Positions 50,210-59,790 of a DNA stretch of 64,000 nt are shown in pieces. Position 1 is the first letter of the stretch; every line of letters starts with the position of its first letter. Source of the stretch: Exiguobacterium sp018617385 (GTDB taxonomy: Bacteria; Bacillota; Bacilli; Exiguobacteriales; Exiguobacteriaceae); assembly GCF_018617385.1 (NCBI RefSeq), contig NZ_JACSKA010000001.1:496001-560000 (forward strand). The letters are read 5' to 3'. The notes below the pieces were generated by a model. It saw only the letters and a list, made by a program, of their open reading frames with translations, was not told the DNA's origin and did not search any database. The position numbers and the translations under genes were made by a program.

Positions 50210-50779
50210 ATGGATTATAAGATGTTACATGAGAAGTTTGAGCGACGGAAGCAGTGGCTCATTTTTGACAAAGAAGAAGTCGTCCGTCGTGTCATGGTGC
50301 GTTACAAGGCAAAGATTATCCCGAAGACGGACATCATGGACTTGGTGAACGACGATCAACTGTCGTATGAACATATCTTTTGTTGCTTAACGATCGATGA
50401 CCCAAGAATGCTCGATAAAGTCTTCACGGCGAAAGAGAGAAAAGACCATCAGTGGGAGATTGATGACAATGCGAGGCGTGGGATGGTATATAAGCACAAA
50501 GATGAGGCACATCGACTTTACAATCAGTTGATTATCGATGAACAGGAAGGTCGCCGACTCGACATCGTCTTCGAGAGCAAAGATGGGAAGTATGTGACCG
50601 GTTTTTTGACAAGAGACATGTCGGAGCAAGTCGCCTCTTATATTTTTGCACATGTCGGAGGTGCCAAGTTCACAGGTCTAGTCCCACGTTCCCTCTTACC
50701 GGCGGACTTAACAGATGAAGAAATCAAGATGAGCTACCTTCACTACTTGGAGTCGCTCGAAGAATGGAATAAACTTTGA
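50210..50779 (+). CDS. protein of unknown function (189 aa)
   Basis: I do not recognise this protein. It is soluble, charged and rich in D, E, K and R, with no membrane segment; C68-C69 (IFCCLTIDD) are adjacent. Ordinary secondary-structure patterns are present (RLDIVFESKDGKYVTGFLTRD). GAGGTGA lies five bases before ATG 50210, chosen over an upstream GTG. It lies between the arsenic operon terminator and the pullulanase regulatory region, so it is a single-gene unit. Function unknown. Confidence 0.72.
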   Translation: MDYKMLHEKFERRKQWLIFDKEEVVRRVMVRYKAKIIPKTDIMDLVNDDQLSYEHIFCCLTIDDPRMLDKVFTAKERKDHQWEIDDNARRGMVYKHKDEAHRLYNQLIIDEQEGRRLDIVFESKDGKYVTGFLTRDMSEQVASYIFAHVGGAKFTGLVPRSLLPADLTDEEIKMSYLHYLESLEEWNKL

Positions 50780-50891
50780 CGGATTCTGTGATGATGAGTG
50801 GGATCCGTCTTTTTAGTTCATATTTCTTAGATAGGTTGTAAAGAAAATGATGCCAATTGACCCTTTTCTAAAATAACGTTGCTTCACTCAA

Positions 50892-50905
50892 GGAAACCGT
50901 TTACA
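50892..50905 (+). promoter_or_regulatory. cre box 1 upstream of the pullulanase gene
   Basis: GGAAACCGTTTACA matches 13 of 14 cre consensus positions (first T is G). It is 21 bases, about two helical turns, from the second cre box. Confidence 0.68.
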
Positions 50906-50912
50906 ATTTTTG

Positions 50913-50926
50913 TGTAAGCGTTTTCT
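50913..50926 (+). promoter_or_regulatory. cre box 2 upstream of the pullulanase gene
   Basis: TGTAAGCGTTTTCT matches 13 of 14 cre consensus positions (last base T). Both cre boxes lie 30-60 bases before the start codon, so CcpA repression is likely. Confidence 0.72.
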
Positions 50927-50954
50927 CAAAATAGTGCTACAAGGAGGGACCCTC

Positions 50955-53876
50955 ATGGTCAAAAAGCAGTGGAAACCCGTATGGGCAGTTGTGCTAACGT
51001 TTGCACTAATTCTGTCAATGTTTCCGATGCCGACGTCCGCTTTAGATAAAGGGAAGTCGACACTTGTCGTCGTCCATTATCAAGAGGCGCCGGATAACGA
51101 AAAGGATTGGAACTTATGGCTTTGGGCGAACGGCCCAGATTACTTCCCGAACAAAGGCTTCACATTCAACGGGGAGGATGCATTCGGAAAGGTGGCGGCT
51201 TACGAATTCCCAGTCGACTCACCTGAAAAAATCGGTCTCATCGTCCGCACGGACAACTGGGACAAAGATAAGGGGTCTGAAAATGACCGCTTCATCACGA
51301 GCGACATGATTCAAGATGGCGTCGCCGAAGTGTGGATCAAGTCGGGCGACCCGACCATCTATACGTCAAACCCGGACGGGGAGACGGCTTCGACGGAAAT
51401 TGATATGAAAGTTCATTATTTCCGTTACGACAATACATACACGGACTGGGGTCTTTGGGCTTGGCCAGACGGTGGGGACGGACAGAGCATCGCATTCGAT
51501 GGGGCTGATGATTTCGGTGCCGTCGCGAACGTGAAACTCACCAACCCAGAATCGAAGAGACTCATGGGCTTGATCACGAAAAAAGGGGAATGGACGGAGA
51601 AGGATGGGGAAGACCGATTCGTTCTCGGAACTGCGAAAGAGATTTGGCTCGTTGAAGGAGATTCGACAATCTACTATTCAGAGCCACAAATCGATCGCTC
51701 TCCGAAGCTCGTCTCGTTCTCGGCGGATACGTTCCGTCAAGCGACACTCACGACGAACCGTGTCATCACGGATGCGTTCATCGATGAATTGAGCGTGGAC
51801 GGGGCAACGGTGGAATCGATTGAAAAGGCTAGCGACAAGTCGGTGACGATTCAATTCAAGTCAGACATCGATTTAGCGAAAGTCATCAAAGCCTCGCACC
51901 CGGAGTTCGGAGAACAGACGCTCCAAGCCGGCAAGGTTCTTCGCTCGAAAGAATTCGATGCGAAATATGCATATGACGGTAAACTCGGTGTCACGTACCA
52001 AAAGTCGAAAACGAAATTTGTTCTTTGGGCTCCGACGGCTCAACAAGTCGAGCTCGAATTATGGAACATGCCGACGAACCGACCTACGAACGATAAAGAT
52101 ATGAAGAAAGTCATCACGATGAAACGCGGTGAACGCGGCACGTGGGTGGCAGAAGTGCGGGGTGACCTGGACGGCATCGGGTATACGTACCAAGTGACCC
52201 ATGCGACAGGGAAGGTCCGTGCGGTCGATCCGTATGCGACGGCTGTCGGCGTGAACGGTGACCAAGGTGTCATCGTCGATTTGAAAGAGACAGATCCAAA
52301 ACGTTGGAATTCGATGAAGCCGAAGTTGAAACAATCGACGGATGCGATCATCTACGAGACGCATGTCCGTGATTTCTCGATCTTCGATGTGAAGACGGAC
52401 AAATACGATTCAGGCATTCAAAACAAAGGGAAGTACCTCGGTGTCATCGAACCAGGAACGCGTCTTCTCGTTGATGGAAAGAAAACAGCAACGAAGACGG
52501 GACTCGACCATGTCAAAGACCTCGGCGTGACACACGTTCAGTTCATTCCGGTCTATGACTTCAACACGGCATCGGTCGATGAGACGAATCCGATGGCGAC
52601 GTACAACTGGGGATACGACCCGAAAAACTACAATGCACCAGAAGGGTCGTATTCAACGAATCCTTACGATGCGAAAGTACGTATCATGGAAATGAAACAG
52701 ATGATTCAAGGGTTACATGACAACAATTTACGTGCCGTCATGGACGTCGTATACAACCACATGTTCGATGCACAGGCATCGAATTTGCACAAAATCGTAC
52801 CGGGTTACTACTACCGTTACACAGCAGGTGGTGACTTCGCCAACGGTACAGGTGTCGGAAACGATACCGCTTCTGAACGGGCGATGATGCAAAAACTGAT
52901 CGTCGACTCTGTCGTCTATTGGGCAAAAGAGTATCATTGGGACGGATTCCGTTTCGACTTGATGGGAATCCATGACGTTGACACGATGAACAAAGTTCGT
53001 TCGGAGTTGAATCGAGTCGACAAGTCGATTCTCGTTTTCGGAGAAGGATGGGACCTCGGTACGCCGCTCGATGCTGAATTAAAAGCAAATCAAAAGAACG
53101 CCTACGACATGCCGGGCATCGCCCACTTCAATGACAACATCCGTGACGGCTTGAAAGGTAGCGTCTTCTTCGATGAGGACAAAGGATTCGTCAACGGAAA
53201 AGAAGGCATGGAAAATCGCGTGAAGACGGGAATCGTCGGTGAGATCGCGTATAGCGACACGATTAAAGGATTCACGAAAGAACCGACGCAAGCCATCACG
53301 TACGTTGAGGCCCACGACAACCACACGTTATGGGACAAGCTGGAATTGACGAACCCGATCGCATCTGAAGTGAACAAGACGAAGATGCACCGCCTCGCTT
53401 CAAGCATCATTTTGACGAGCCAAGGGACGACATTCCTTCACGCCGGACAAGAGTTCATGCGTACGAAGGAAGGCGACCACAACTCGTACAAATCACCGGA
53501 CTCGATCAACCAGCTCGATTGGAAACGGGCAGCCGACCGCAAGGCGGACGTCCAATACATGAAAGGCTTGATTGAGATGCGTAAAGCCAACCCAGGTCTT
53601 CGGATGACAAAAGCGAGCGATGTGAAACGATTCTTGACGTTCCACAAAGCGGAAGCGAACGTCATCACGTACACGATTGACGAAGATGCACCGGGTCAAA
53701 AGAACGACTTATTCATCACGCATAACGCCAACCCGACGAATGTCCAAGTCACCCTTCCAAAAGGAAACTGGAACGTGATTGTCGATGGCGACCGTGCCGG
53801 AACGAAGACAATCAAGCGCGCGACTGGAAAAGTAAGCGTGCCTGCATACAAGACGTTCGTCCTTGAACGGAACTAA
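50955..53876 (+). CDS. secreted type I pullulanase (GH13)
   Basis: The 973-residue enzyme has a signal peptide (to about 30), two CBM41-like starch-binding modules (about 38-140, with WNLWLWANGPD; and 150-255, with WGLWAWPDGGD), a small beta domain, a CBM48-like module (about 345-450), the GH13 barrel and a C-terminal beta domain. The pullulanase I signature YNWGYDP is near residue 549; nucleophile D668 (FRFDLMG) and acid/base E697 (FGEGWD) are present, with HDN later. It cuts alpha-1,6 links in pullulan and starch. AAGGAGGG lies seven bases before ATG 50955. Two cre boxes indicate catabolite repression. Confidence 0.93.
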   Translation: MVKKQWKPVWAVVLTFALILSMFPMPTSALDKGKSTLVVVHYQEAPDNEKDWNLWLWANGPDYFPNKGFTFNGEDAFGKVAAYEFPVDSPEKIGLIVRTDNWDKDKGSENDRFITSDMIQDGVAEVWIKSGDPTIYTSNPDGETASTEIDMKVHYFRYDNTYTDWGLWAWPDGGDGQSIAFDGADDFGAVANVKLTNPESKRLMGLITKKGEWTEKDGEDRFVLGTAKEIWLVEGDSTIYYSEPQIDRSPKLVSFSADTFRQATLTTNRVITDAFIDELSVDGATVESIEKASDKSVTIQFKSDIDLAKVIKASHPEFGEQTLQAGKVLRSKEFDAKYAYDGKLGVTYQKSKTKFVLWAPTAQQVELELWNMPTNRPTNDKDMKKVITMKRGERGTWVAEVRGDLDGIGYTYQVTHATGKVRAVDPYATAVGVNGDQGVIVDLKETDPKRWNSMKPKLKQSTDAIIYETHVRDFSIFDVKTDKYDSGIQNKGKYLGVIEPGTRLLVDGKKTATKTGLDHVKDLGVTHVQFIPVYDFNTASVDETNPMATYNWGYDPKNYNAPEGSYSTNPYDAKVRIMEMKQMIQGLHDNNLRAVMDVVYNHMFDAQASNLHKIVPGYYYRYTAGGDFANGTGVGNDTASERAMMQKLIVDSVVYWAKEYHWDGFRFDLMGIHDVDTMNKVRSELNRVDKSILVFGEGWDLGTPLDAELKANQKNAYDMPGIAHFNDNIRDGLKGSVFFDEDKGFVNGKEGMENRVKTGIVGEIAYSDTIKGFTKEPTQAITYVEAHDNHTLWDKLELTNPIASEVNKTKMHRLASSIILTSQGTTFLHAGQEFMRTKEGDHNSYKSPDSINQLDWKRAADRKADVQYMKGLIEMRKANPGLRMTKASDVKRFLTFHKAEANVITYTIDEDAPGQKNDLFITHNANPTNVQVTLPKGNWNVIVDGDRAGTKTIKRATGKVSVPAYKTFVLERN

Positions 53877-53882
53877 TCATTG

Positions 53883-53910
53883 ACCCCACTTTGAAACGAG
53901 TGGGGTTTTC
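53883..53910 (+). terminator. terminator of the pullulanase gene
   Basis: A perfect 8-bp stem (ACCCCACT / AGTGGGGT) with an 8-base loop and a short T run. Confidence 0.85.
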
Positions 53911-54021
53911 TAATGGCACAATGATGGGTAATTGGTAATTAATGCTTTATAAACTAGTCATTTTGTATGAACAAGAGAATTTACGCTTGAAACTTCCATC
54001 TCTTTCGAAAGGAGAGATTGT

Positions 54022-56853
54022 ATGGCGATTTTCAAAAAATGGATTCATCGCGTCAATGGTGACGTCACGGATCTATTGTCAACTGGACCGATTCCCCCGT
54101 TCCATGTGGATTCGCTCCTAATTGAACAGTATCCGGATGCCATTTACGTACTCGATACAAATAGTCGACTAATCGATTCGAATGAAAAGATGGGACTTTT
54201 ATTCGACGACTGTGCGCTATCACCAGCCGATGCGGAAGAGTTTGCGCCGTATCACGAACAGGCGTTAACCGGGGAAACGGTCCATTTTGAACTAGTCAAA
54301 GCATATGAGGGGCAACAGCGAAAGCTCGCGGTAACATGCACCCCGCTCTATAAAGATCAACTCATTCAAGGTGTATACGGCATCGTCAAGGACATGAGCG
54401 CCGAATGGGACACGCAAAACCGATACGCCATTATGAAAGTGGGACGGGAGTTGCTCGAACAAGTCCCTGGTCTCATGGTCATCGAAGTGCATCTTGCGGA
54501 CGGGTCATTCTCGTTCTCTTCCCAGGTCTCGTCTTTCCTCGGTATTTCGAGGCGGCGATTGAACGAGATGCATGTGGAAGAGATCCGAGAAGCGGTTCAT
54601 CCTGACGATTGGGAGCGGTTGACTCAAGCAATTCAGACGTTGCGAACAGCCGATGCAGGGGCCGACTTCGCGATGGAGATTCGATTGCGCCACCAAATGA
54701 CGTTTGAAGATTTGCCAGTGACAGTGCGGGGGGCGCTCTCTGTCGACCGTGACGTCATCACGTACGTCATCTTCTCAACGAAAGATCAGCAGCGCATTGA
54801 GAACGAGTTGACGGACAAAGACGAGCTGTTGCGTCGCGTTTGCGAAGCATCCGATACGGCCATCTGCGACTATAGCTACGATACGAGTCAAATTGAGTTC
54901 GCGACTGGCCAGTTTCAAACGATTTTCGGGTATACAGTGAAACAATTCAACGCGCACCCGAATTACTGGAAAGTCGTCATCAATCAGGACGACTTAGAGA
55001 GAGTTAATCAGGCGAATGAACAGACACGTCATACGACACCTGTCCATCTTGAATATCGGATTTTTGTCGGAAAGAAGCAAAAATGGATTCAGGAGTGTCG
55101 ACAGCACTTGTACGACGAAACGGGTCGAGTCCGTGGGTTTCAAGCGTTGATTCGTGATGTGACCGAGGTGAGGGAACAGGAAGCCGAGGTGTTGCGACTG
55201 AGCGAGTTTGATCCGATGACGAACATCCCAAATCGAGAGACGATGTTCCAGTCGATCACGCGATTGATTCAAACAGACATCGCATTCGTATTATTCACAG
55301 TGACCTTTAATCGAATCGGTGACATCAACCGGACGTTCGGTTACGAATATGGAGACGAATGGCGCATCCAGACGGCGCATCGATTGCAACGAATGGTGCC
55401 GGATGAGGCGGTCGTCGGTCATTTGGATGGAGATACATTCCTTGTCGTCATGCCAGGACATCATGAAGATGAGTGGTTGATTCAAATCGGGGAACAGTTC
55501 GCGAGATTGTCGAAGCACTGTTTCCAACTCGAACCGTATACCGTTTATCCGAATATGCAAATCGGTGTCAGTCGCTATCCGAATGATGCGGAAGACGAAA
55601 CGACGCTCATTCGCCGAAGTTATATGGCGATGGGAAGGGCCGGGAAGTCAGGAGCGGCGCCGATTTCCTTGTATGCTTCGCACATGAATCTCGATGAGCT
55701 GAAGCGATTCGAGTTACTACGTGACTTGCCGAGCGCCATTGACCGGAATGAGTTTTATCTGTTGTATCAACCGAAAGTGAACGCTTGGACAGGTGACATC
55801 ACAGGAGCGGAAGCGTTGATGCGTTGGGAGCATCCGACGTGGGGGGTTGTTTCCCCACTAGATTTCATCCCGCTCGCAGAAGAGAGCAATCTGTTCATCC
55901 GATTGACGGACTATCTGATTGAAGAGGTGTTTCGCTTTTTAGCGACGCTTCCGAACAAGATTCCGATCTCGTTGAACGTCTCGTCGAAATATTTGTATCA
56001 CGAGCAACTATTTAACACGTTCGAATCGGCAAGTGAACGTCACGATGTACCGTTGCACTGGATTGAGATTGAAGTGGCCGAGACGTCACAGCTCGATGCG
56101 TCGCATCATATCATGAGTGTCTTTTCTTCGTTGCGGGCGCTCGGGATTCAACTTGCGCTTGATGATTTCGGGAAAGGCTATTCGTCGCTCGCCTACCTGC
56201 AACAATTTCAAGTGAACACGATCAAAATTGACCGGATTTTTGGTCATGGGGTATCAGAGAACAAGCAAGCCCGGGCCATCATTCATAGTCTCGTCGTCTT
56301 GGCGAAAGAATTCGGGCTCGATGTCGTCGTCGAAGGGATCGAGCAAATGGAAGACTTGCTCTTGTTGCGGCAACTCGGCTGCAAGACGATTCAAGGTTAT
56401 CTCTTCAGTCCGCCGGTCCGAGAGGATGCCTTCTTGCAGATGATGGAGACGGGGAAGCTGATTCCCGACCCATTCGATGACCATGAGGCGTCTGCGAATC
56501 GTTACATTCAAGCAGGCATCACGATTACGACGATTCGGCAGCAACCCGTTTCGGTCGGTCTCTCTTCGATCGTATTGACGTCAAGAACGGACCAGACGTT
56601 GCATTTTTATGCTGCCCTGCGCCTCCCGTTAGAAGGAGACGTCACGTTCATCATTCGTTTTGCATCCGGTACAGACTTGCCTGTCCGTTTACGTCGAATG
56701 ACCGAAGTGACGAATGGGTTATATCAATATGCCGCCGAATACGAATCAAGCCCGACCATCGAGGCGCAATTGACCGCCCTTGAGAAGGAAGTGAGCGGAA
56801 ACGAAGAAGTCACCGACTATATCGAACTCGTTCACCAGCCGGAGCGGTCCTGA
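54022..56853 (+). CDS. PAS/degenerate GGDEF/EAL cyclic-di-GMP phosphodiesterase
   Basis: The 943-residue protein has about three PAS-like domains (35-130, 140-265, 270-385), a GGDEF domain whose active motif is degenerate (LDGDTF near residue 470 in place of GGDEF), and an intact EAL domain (about 560-810): EALMRW near 596, NVSSKYL, EVAETSQ, DDFGKGYSSLAYL, KIDR, VVVEGIEQ and GYLFSPP. The expected role is c-di-GMP hydrolysis, with the GGDEF domain regulatory. The last 110 residues form an extra beta-rich region of uncertain type, perhaps PilZ-like. AAAGGAGAG precedes ATG 54022. Confidence 0.87.
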   Translation: MAIFKKWIHRVNGDVTDLLSTGPIPPFHVDSLLIEQYPDAIYVLDTNSRLIDSNEKMGLLFDDCALSPADAEEFAPYHEQALTGETVHFELVKAYEGQQRKLAVTCTPLYKDQLIQGVYGIVKDMSAEWDTQNRYAIMKVGRELLEQVPGLMVIEVHLADGSFSFSSQVSSFLGISRRRLNEMHVEEIREAVHPDDWERLTQAIQTLRTADAGADFAMEIRLRHQMTFEDLPVTVRGALSVDRDVITYVIFSTKDQQRIENELTDKDELLRRVCEASDTAICDYSYDTSQIEFATGQFQTIFGYTVKQFNAHPNYWKVVINQDDLERVNQANEQTRHTTPVHLEYRIFVGKKQKWIQECRQHLYDETGRVRGFQALIRDVTEVREQEAEVLRLSEFDPMTNIPNRETMFQSITRLIQTDIAFVLFTVTFNRIGDINRTFGYEYGDEWRIQTAHRLQRMVPDEAVVGHLDGDTFLVVMPGHHEDEWLIQIGEQFARLSKHCFQLEPYTVYPNMQIGVSRYPNDAEDETTLIRRSYMAMGRAGKSGAAPISLYASHMNLDELKRFELLRDLPSAIDRNEFYLLYQPKVNAWTGDITGAEALMRWEHPTWGVVSPLDFIPLAEESNLFIRLTDYLIEEVFRFLATLPNKIPISLNVSSKYLYHEQLFNTFESASERHDVPLHWIEIEVAETSQLDASHHIMSVFSSLRALGIQLALDDFGKGYSSLAYLQQFQVNTIKIDRIFGHGVSENKQARAIIHSLVVLAKEFGLDVVVEGIEQMEDLLLLRQLGCKTIQGYLFSPPVREDAFLQMMETGKLIPDPFDDHEASANRYIQAGITITTIRQQPVSVGLSSIVLTSRTDQTLHFYAALRLPLEGDVTFIIRFASGTDLPVRLRRMTEVTNGLYQYAAEYESSPTIEAQLTALEKEVSGNEEVTDYIELVHQPERS

Positions 56854-56950
56854 GCAACCGACGTGTCGCGTGTGAGAATAGATAGTTGAAACAGGGGTCT
56901 CCTTTTCTCTAAGATGGAGAAAGAGAGAATTGAGTGAGGAGATCTTAGAT

Positions 56951-58027
56951 ATGAATCTGTATGAACAAGCGAGCGACTGGATGCGGCAATGGCATGACGA
57001 CCCGTCCGAACGCCTCCGACAAATCAAAGATGAAATTGAGCGCACGGGCACCTATTCGTTGACGACGGAAGAGTTGTGTGAGGGTGCCAAGGTGGCGTGG
57101 CGGAATTCGAATCGTTGCATCGGCCGCTTGTTTTGGCAGACACTCCATGTGATCGATGCACGGGACGCCGATACGTTTGAGGCTGTCTACGACCATCTTG
57201 TCGACCATCTTCGGTTCGCTACGAACGGTGGAAAAATCCGTTCGACGATGACGGTCCTCCCGAACGAGTTCAAACTATTGAACACACAGTTGATTCGGTA
57301 CGCGGGATATGAGACGCCGGACGGAATCATCGGAGACCCGATGTCCGTCACGATGACGAAGCGCGCGAAAGAGCTCGGATGGGTCGGAGCCGGTACGCCG
57401 TTTGATATCCTCCCGCTCATGATCACGGACGGACGAGACGTCCGCTTGTTTGAGTTGCCGAACGAGGCCGTGCTTGAGGTGGACATTCAGCACGAGGATG
57501 TGGACCTGTTTGACGGACGGACCATCAAATGGCACGCGGTCCCGGCGATTGCGGATATGGAGCTTGAAATCGGAGGGCTTCGGTTTACGTCGGTCCCGTT
57601 TAACGGTTGGTATATGGAGACGGAAATCGGGGCACGGAACTTGGCCGATACGGACCGTTATGATCTGTTGCCGCTCGTCGGACGGTCACTCGGGCTCGAT
57701 ACGACGAAAGAGCGGTCGCTTTGGCGCGACCGGGCACTCGTCGAATTGAATATCGCCGTCTTGCAATCGTTCGAGCGGGCAGGTGTGACCATCGTCGACC
57801 ATCATACGGCCGCCAAACAGTTCAAGCGGTTCGAAAAAAACGAACGGGACGCGGGGCGTGACGTCACCGGGCAATGGAGTTGGCTCATCCCGCCTCTCTC
57901 TCCTGCGACGACGCACGTTTTTCACGAGCATTACGACAATCAGATCAAGACACCGAACTTGTTCGCTCGAAGTGGATGTCCGTTCTCAGGGTTTCGTCAG
58001 CCGGTAAAAGAGGAATTGAAAGGCTAG
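56951..58027 (+). CDS. nos: bacterial nitric oxide synthase oxygenase
   Basis: The 358-residue protein is the oxygenase domain alone, as in other Gram-positive NOS enzymes (about 360). The heme-ligating Cys is C56 in WRNSNRCIGRLFW; other NOS signatures include WVGAGTPFDILPLMI, the substrate Glu region PFNGWYMETEIGARNL, and VDHHTAA. It makes NO and citrulline from arginine, borrowing electrons from cellular reductases since no reductase domain is attached. ATG 56951 has AGGAG nine bases upstream; a TTG start 21 bases earlier is less likely. It is followed by an RDD gene 14 bases on. Confidence 0.93.
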   Translation: MNLYEQASDWMRQWHDDPSERLRQIKDEIERTGTYSLTTEELCEGAKVAWRNSNRCIGRLFWQTLHVIDARDADTFEAVYDHLVDHLRFATNGGKIRSTMTVLPNEFKLLNTQLIRYAGYETPDGIIGDPMSVTMTKRAKELGWVGAGTPFDILPLMITDGRDVRLFELPNEAVLEVDIQHEDVDLFDGRTIKWHAVPAIADMELEIGGLRFTSVPFNGWYMETEIGARNLADTDRYDLLPLVGRSLGLDTTKERSLWRDRALVELNIAVLQSFERAGVTIVDHHTAAKQFKRFEKNERDAGRDVTGQWSWLIPPLSPATTHVFHEHYDNQIKTPNLFARSGCPFSGFRQPVKEELKG

Positions 58028-58041
58028 AACCGAGAGAAAGG

Positions 58042-58461
58042 ATGATTGCTGTGGCAGTCCCACTTTGGAAACGAGCCGTCGCCGGTCAAATCGACCAACT
58101 CGTCTTTCAGACACCGGCAAAACTGATTGAAAAGGCCGTCCGTCAAAAGATTTGGCCAGACAAAGAAGTAAAACGGTATTACTTACCGACCGTCGTGACG
58201 ATGGCCGGAGAAGTGTATTGTATGTTGTATCAAAACGGTCAGACGCTAGGAGATCGTGTCGTCGGAATTAAAGTCGTGAGTGCGGACGGACGCCCCCTTT
58301 CACTGGAGCAAGTCGTCAAACGGACACTCTATAAAGACGTCGTCTACCCGGCGACACTTGGGATTCCGCTCATCCGTGCACTCCAACAGATGAAGTCGAA
58401 TAAAGACCTCGAGTTGCCGCACGACGAGTTCGCCCATACAAAATTGATCTCGACCAAATGA
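58042..58461 (+). CDS. RDD-family membrane protein
   Basis: The 139-residue protein carries RDD-type sequences in order: LWKRAVAGQIDQLVFQ near residue 8, and GQTLGDRVVGIKVVSADGRPLSLEQVVKRTL in the middle, with hydrophobic segments between and after. The charged, short helices make the membrane topology less clear than usual. AGAAAGG precedes either ATG 58042 or GTG 58051; the latter has the better spacing, so the first three residues are uncertain. It follows nos by 14 bases and shares its terminator, so the two are probably co-transcribed. Function unknown. Confidence 0.72.
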   Translation: MIAVAVPLWKRAVAGQIDQLVFQTPAKLIEKAVRQKIWPDKEVKRYYLPTVVTMAGEVYCMLYQNGQTLGDRVVGIKVVSADGRPLSLEQVVKRTLYKDVVYPATLGIPLIRALQQMKSNKDLELPHDEFAHTKLISTK

Positions 58462-58468
58462 AGAAGAG

Positions 58469-58497
58469 CAGGGCGACCGCGTGTCGCTCTGTTTTTT
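58469..58497 (+). terminator. terminator of the nos-RDD unit
   Basis: CAGGGCGAC pairs with GTCGCTCTG (one G-T pair) with a 5-base loop and a TTTTTT tract. Confidence 0.88.
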
Positions 58498-58538
58498 CGT
58501 TCCGTTCGGTCGAGTAGGAATAGGGGCAGGAAATAAGG

Positions 58539-58544
58539 TATAAT
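58539..58544 (+). promoter_or_regulatory. possible -10 of degV
   Basis: A perfect TATAAT lies 42 bases before the degV start; no good -35 is seen. Confidence 0.33.
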
Positions 58545-58586
58545 GGGATTGGACAAAAATGAACGACTATTGGAGGCTTTTTAGTT

Positions 58587-59438
58587 ATGACAAAAATCGC
58601 ATGGATTACCGACAGTATGGCCAACTTCTCTCAAGAAGAGGCAGCCCGTCTCGGTGTCGATATCGTTCCGATTCAATTGATTGTGGACGGGAACGGCTAT
58701 AGTGAAACGAAACTCTCGCTTGAAGACTTACATCGGTATATGATTGACCAAAAGAAAGAAGCGAAGACGTCACAACCGATCTTCGGAGACTTCATCGCCC
58801 GCTACGAACGCTTGAAAGAAGAGGGATATGATTGTGCCATCGCCGTCCATTGCTCGAACGGATTGAGCAGTACGGCAAAAAACTCGAAAGCAGCGGCAGA
58901 AGCGGCTGACTTTACCGTATATACCATCGACTCGCATGCCGCACTCGAGGCGCAGCAAGAACTCGTCCGAATCGGGAAGGCCGCTGAAGCTGAAGGCAAG
59001 TCAGTGGAGGAAATCGTCGCCCTTCTCGAAGCATGGCGCGATAAGAAGAACTTCTTCATGATCATCGGAAACATGGAGACGATGCGCCGAGGCGGTCGCG
59101 TTTCTTCCGGTGAGATGTTCCTTGCGAACATCTTGAACATCAAGCCGATCATCACCCTCGATGAGACGGGGAAAGTCATCCCGTTCAAAAAGGCCCGTTC
59201 ATTGAAGAAGGCTTACGCGGAGATGGTCGGTGAACTCGAACGTCGTCACGCGGAAAACGGTGTGAAGGACAATCGGGTGTTCGTTCAGACGGCTCTTGCA
59301 CCGAATATGCAAGATGACCTCGTCGCACTCATCGAGTCGAAACTACCAGGTCTCGAAGTCGTACGGACTCGATTCTGTCCTTCGATTGCGGTACATGCCG
59401 GATTCGAGACGGTCGGTGTCTTGTGGCTCAACGCTTAA
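58587..59438 (+). CDS. DegV-family fatty-acid-binding protein
   Basis: The 283-residue protein is the usual DegV length. It opens KIAWITDSMANFSQEEA, has VPIQLIVDGNGYSE, the lipid head-group region TSQPIFGDF, then SNGLSSTAKNSKAAAE, the RGGRVSSGEMFLANILNIKPII signature and the C-terminal VHAGFETVGVLW. DegV/FakB proteins bind a fatty acid for phosphorylation by FakA. GGAGG lies ten bases before the ATG. The following thioredoxin-like gene is 20 bases on. Confidence 0.9.
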   Translation: MTKIAWITDSMANFSQEEAARLGVDIVPIQLIVDGNGYSETKLSLEDLHRYMIDQKKEAKTSQPIFGDFIARYERLKEEGYDCAIAVHCSNGLSSTAKNSKAAAEAADFTVYTIDSHAALEAQQELVRIGKAAEAEGKSVEEIVALLEAWRDKKNFFMIIGNMETMRRGGRVSSGEMFLANILNIKPIITLDETGKVIPFKKARSLKKAYAEMVGELERRHAENGVKDNRVFVQTALAPNMQDDLVALIESKLPGLEVVRTRFCPSIAVHAGFETVGVLWLNA

Positions 59439-59458
59439 TTAAGTAGGAGGAATGTAAG

Positions 59459-59785
59459 ATGGAAGCAATGACAACCTTGACTGGATTGAATGAACGGATT
59501 GCGAGCACGGAACAGCTGCTCGTCTACGTGTCACATCCGGGATGCAGTGTCTGTCATGCGCTGAAACCTCAAATCGAAGAGATGCTCCATCAGTTTCCGG
59601 AAATTGAGGCGGTCGCGGTGGATTCGGACGAGGTGCCGGAAGTCGCAGGCGCCTTCTCCATCTTCACCGTTCCGGTCGTCCTCTTTTTCATCAACGGGAA
59701 AGAGATGCTCCGCCGGGCACGATTCGTGCCGATCGGCGAACTGACGCATCAACTCGAACGCATGCAAGAAATGAGACAAGCGTGA
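59459..59785 (+). CDS. thioredoxin-like protein
   Basis: The 108-residue single-domain protein has a thioredoxin fold with active-site C29-S-V-C32 (HPGCSVCHALK) and the cis-Pro loop IFTVPVVLFF near residue 70. The CSVC pair is not the classic CGPC, pointing to a thioredoxin-like or YtpP-type role with a different redox potential. AGGAGG precedes the ATG, 20 bases after degV, and a strong terminator follows. Confidence 0.88.
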   Translation: MEAMTTLTGLNERIASTEQLLVYVSHPGCSVCHALKPQIEEMLHQFPEIEAVAVDSDEVPEVAGAFSIFTVPVVLFFINGKEMLRRARFVPIGELTHQLERMQEMRQA

Positions 59786-59790
59786 ATATG

